A stretch of DNA of 7,782 nucleotides from NCBI GenBank assembly GCA_947253195.1, contig CAMXXM010000056.1, positions 1 to 7,782 of the forward strand, in the 5' to 3' direction. Numbering within the stretch: position 1 is the first letter of the stretch; every line of letters begins with the position of its first letter. Of the stretch, positions 7,026-7,782 are shown one piece after another. The stretch comes from an uncultured Porphyromonas sp. (GTDB lineage Bacteria; Bacteroidota; Bacteroidia; Bacteroidales; Porphyromonadaceae). The notes beneath the pieces were generated by a model. The model saw only the letters and a list, made by a program, of their open reading frames with translations. It was not told the DNA's origin and searched no databases. The translations under genes were made by a program, and so were the position numbers.

Positions 7026-7030
7026 TCTCC

Positions 7031-7197
7031 CATATTCCAAGAGACGGAGAGGAGGCTTAGGCTGCAGACAAGAAATAGACGGACGCGCACCACAAGAGAG
7101 CCTTCCCCCTTTATCCGGAACAACCTTTTTCAGGAGACCATAAGGAGAAGACAGGGGCAATTCTTTTACCAATATTAGTGTGACGCCTGAGCGGGGG
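7031..7197. other. Non-coding remainder of the convergent intergenic region
   Basis: From the end of the structured element to the stop of the membrane-protein gene I see no gene, no RNA and no convincing terminator. The left part is purine-rich and the right part (around 7161-7180) is AT-rich. A weak CGC-CTGA-GCG stem at 7185-7194 lies just beyond the minus-strand stop and has no T run. Open frames through this stretch on both strands continue from the structured element and look spurious. Confidence 0.5.
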
Positions 7198-7662
7198 CTA
7201 CCGGGTCTCAGCGGCGGGGCGGTGCCCCTTGTGGAGGTGGTAGGAGAGGCGCTCCACGATGACGCAGAGCATGGGCGCGGCGATGAGGATCGTGCGCAGT
7301 GCGACGAGTGAGAGCCGACTCGTGCGACCCATACAGGCGATCAGCACCAGCAGGAGGGAAAGGAGGTGGAAGAGGATCGGGTATTGCCTCCAGATGAACG
7401 CCCGATCAGGCAGCAGGCGATCACGACCAATGACCCACCGGAGCAGCCGGATCACCGCAAGGGCGCCGACGAGCGCCACGACGGAGAGCCACAGCGGCAC
7501 CACCCCTATGGGGGTGAGGTACAGCGCCGTCAGGGCTATGAAAAACTCACTCACCCAGAAGTACAGGGTGCGGCTGTGCCGGCTCCGCCCGCTGATCGTG
7601 CCACCGAGGTAGACGATGGCGAGCAGCAGTGGCACGACGAAGTAGTAGCCGATCCGGTCCAT
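7198..7662 (-). CDS. Unrecognised small integral membrane protein
   Basis: A 154-residue protein that I do not recognise. It has about five hydrophobic spans, at roughly 6-23, 33-50, 54-77, 94-111 and 117-137, and short basic loops (SGRSRHSRT at 24-32, [10 protein letters not shown] at 78-87). The tail [13 protein letters not shown] is basic and probably cytosolic. No catalytic motif, Cys pair or metal-binding cluster stands out. Its hydrophobic periodicity, plausible ATG and position 18 nt after the ychF stop on the same strand support a real gene, probably co-transcribed with ychF. It ends in TAG, next to the convergent non-coding region. The function cannot be inferred; the link to ychF may be positional only. 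Confidence 0.75.
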   Translation of the reverse strand: MDRIGYYFVVPLLLAIVYLGGTISGRSRHSRTLYFWVSEFFIALTALYLTPIGVVPLWLSVVALVGALAVIRLLRWVIGRDRLLPDRAFIWRQYPILFHLLSLLLVLIACMGRTSRLSLVALRTILIAAPMLCVIVERLSYHLHKGHRPAAETR

Positions 7663-7680
7663 GGGGCTGTCGTGAGGCGA

Positions 7681-7782
7681 TCAGACGTTGAAGCGGAAGT
7701 TCATGATGTCGCCGTCCTGCACGACATAGTCCTTTCCCTCGATGTAGAGCTTGCCGGCCTCCTTGACCGCCGGCTCGCTCCT
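7681..7782 (-). CDS. ychF: Redox-regulated ribosome-binding ATPase YchF, C-terminal fragment
   Basis: The last 33 codons and TGA stop of a gene that continues beyond the right edge of the window. The protein end reads [24 protein letters not shown] in substance (broken here: [12 protein letters not shown], then [12 protein letters not shown]), which is the highly conserved C terminus of the Obg-like ATPase YchF/OLA1, within its TGS domain. YchF binds ATP rather than GTP, associates with the ribosome and is linked to stress responses. The G domain and coiled coil lie outside the window. The small membrane-protein gene follows 18 nt downstream. Confidence 0.9.
   Translation of the reverse strand, partial: RSEPAVKEAGKLYIEGKDYVVQDGDIMNFRFNV

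Larger units (their letters stand above)
6871..7030. repeat. Structured intergenic element, likely a copy of a dispersed repeat
   Basis: The stretch after hemH is an ordered set of symmetric blocks: AACC-T-GGTT (6874-6882), a CAACCGG / GCAACCC / GGGTCGTGGG segment (6908-6937) with ACCC-GCAAT-GGGT (6919-6931), an inverted repeat of CCACGGGTCA (6955-6964 and 6991-7000), and the palindrome AGACCCCGGGGTCT (7012-7025). The same order of blocks, with a spurious reading frame containing NNRCNPQWVVG followed by Thr/Pro/Gly-rich sequence, matches my memory of repeated intergenic elements found in many Bacteroidota genomes. I cannot search to confirm this. It has no transposase. It may also end transcription from both sides of this convergent junction, although no run of T follows the stems. 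Confidence 0.5.

Noticed and set aside
6894..7178. A 94-codon plus-strand open frame in the hemH-downstream region (and a 73-codon minus-strand frame opposite it)
   Set aside because: It runs through the inverted repeats and palindrome, has low-complexity Arg/Thr/Pro-rich composition and no plausible domain. It looks like a ghost frame of a structured repeat.

Overview
This is a GC-rich window, roughly 60% by eye, that holds core bacterial genes in two divergent blocks plus a convergent intergenic region. The organism looks like a member of the Bacteroidota, probably Porphyromonas or a close relative. The grounds are the TAnnTTTG-type -7 element upstream of the rightward operon, the lack of clear Shine-Dalgarno sequences, and protein variants such as the PIQGNIGPWH motif of the flippase-like protein and the NYPY motif of KsgA. 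Genus is an inference, since no rRNA or other marker is present.

Left block, minus strand, 4771 down to 29: ksgA (16S rRNA dimethyladenosine transferase), mgtE (Mg2+ channel/transporter), a lipoprotein of the GHL10/DUF187 glycoside-hydrolase-like family, and a D-2-hydroxyacid dehydrogenase. ksgA and mgtE overlap by 4 nt, mgtE and the lipoprotein gene are about 10 nt apart, and the dehydrogenase follows after a 42-nt AT-rich gap. This looks like one operon, possibly with extra initiation before the last gene.

Middle block, plus strand, 4916 to 6864: a multi-membrane-span protein of the lysylphosphatidylglycerol-synthase TM family (UPF0104/YbhN-like) overlaps hemH (ferrochelatase) by 4 nt. A divergent promoter region lies between ksgA and this pair. 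The best start of the membrane protein is the ATG at 4916. A longer frame opening with TTG at 4832 would begin inside the likely promoter.

Right block: a 333-bp non-coding stretch (6865-7197) separates hemH from the convergent minus-strand genes. Its first half is strongly structured and resembles a family of intergenic repeats that I associate with Bacteroidota genomes. It shows an AACC/GGTT block, a CAACC...GGGTCGTGGG block, a 10-bp inverted repeat and a 14-bp perfect palindrome. Beyond it lie an unrecognised five-span membrane protein (7662-7198) and the 3' end of ychF (running off the window at 7782), 18 nt apart and likely co-transcribed.

Functionally the window is mostly housekeeping: ribosome maturation, Mg2+ homeostasis, haem synthesis, a translation-associated ATPase and envelope carbohydrate processing. 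I found no phage, CRISPR, transposase or defence system. The least explained DNA is the structured intergenic element at 6871-7030.
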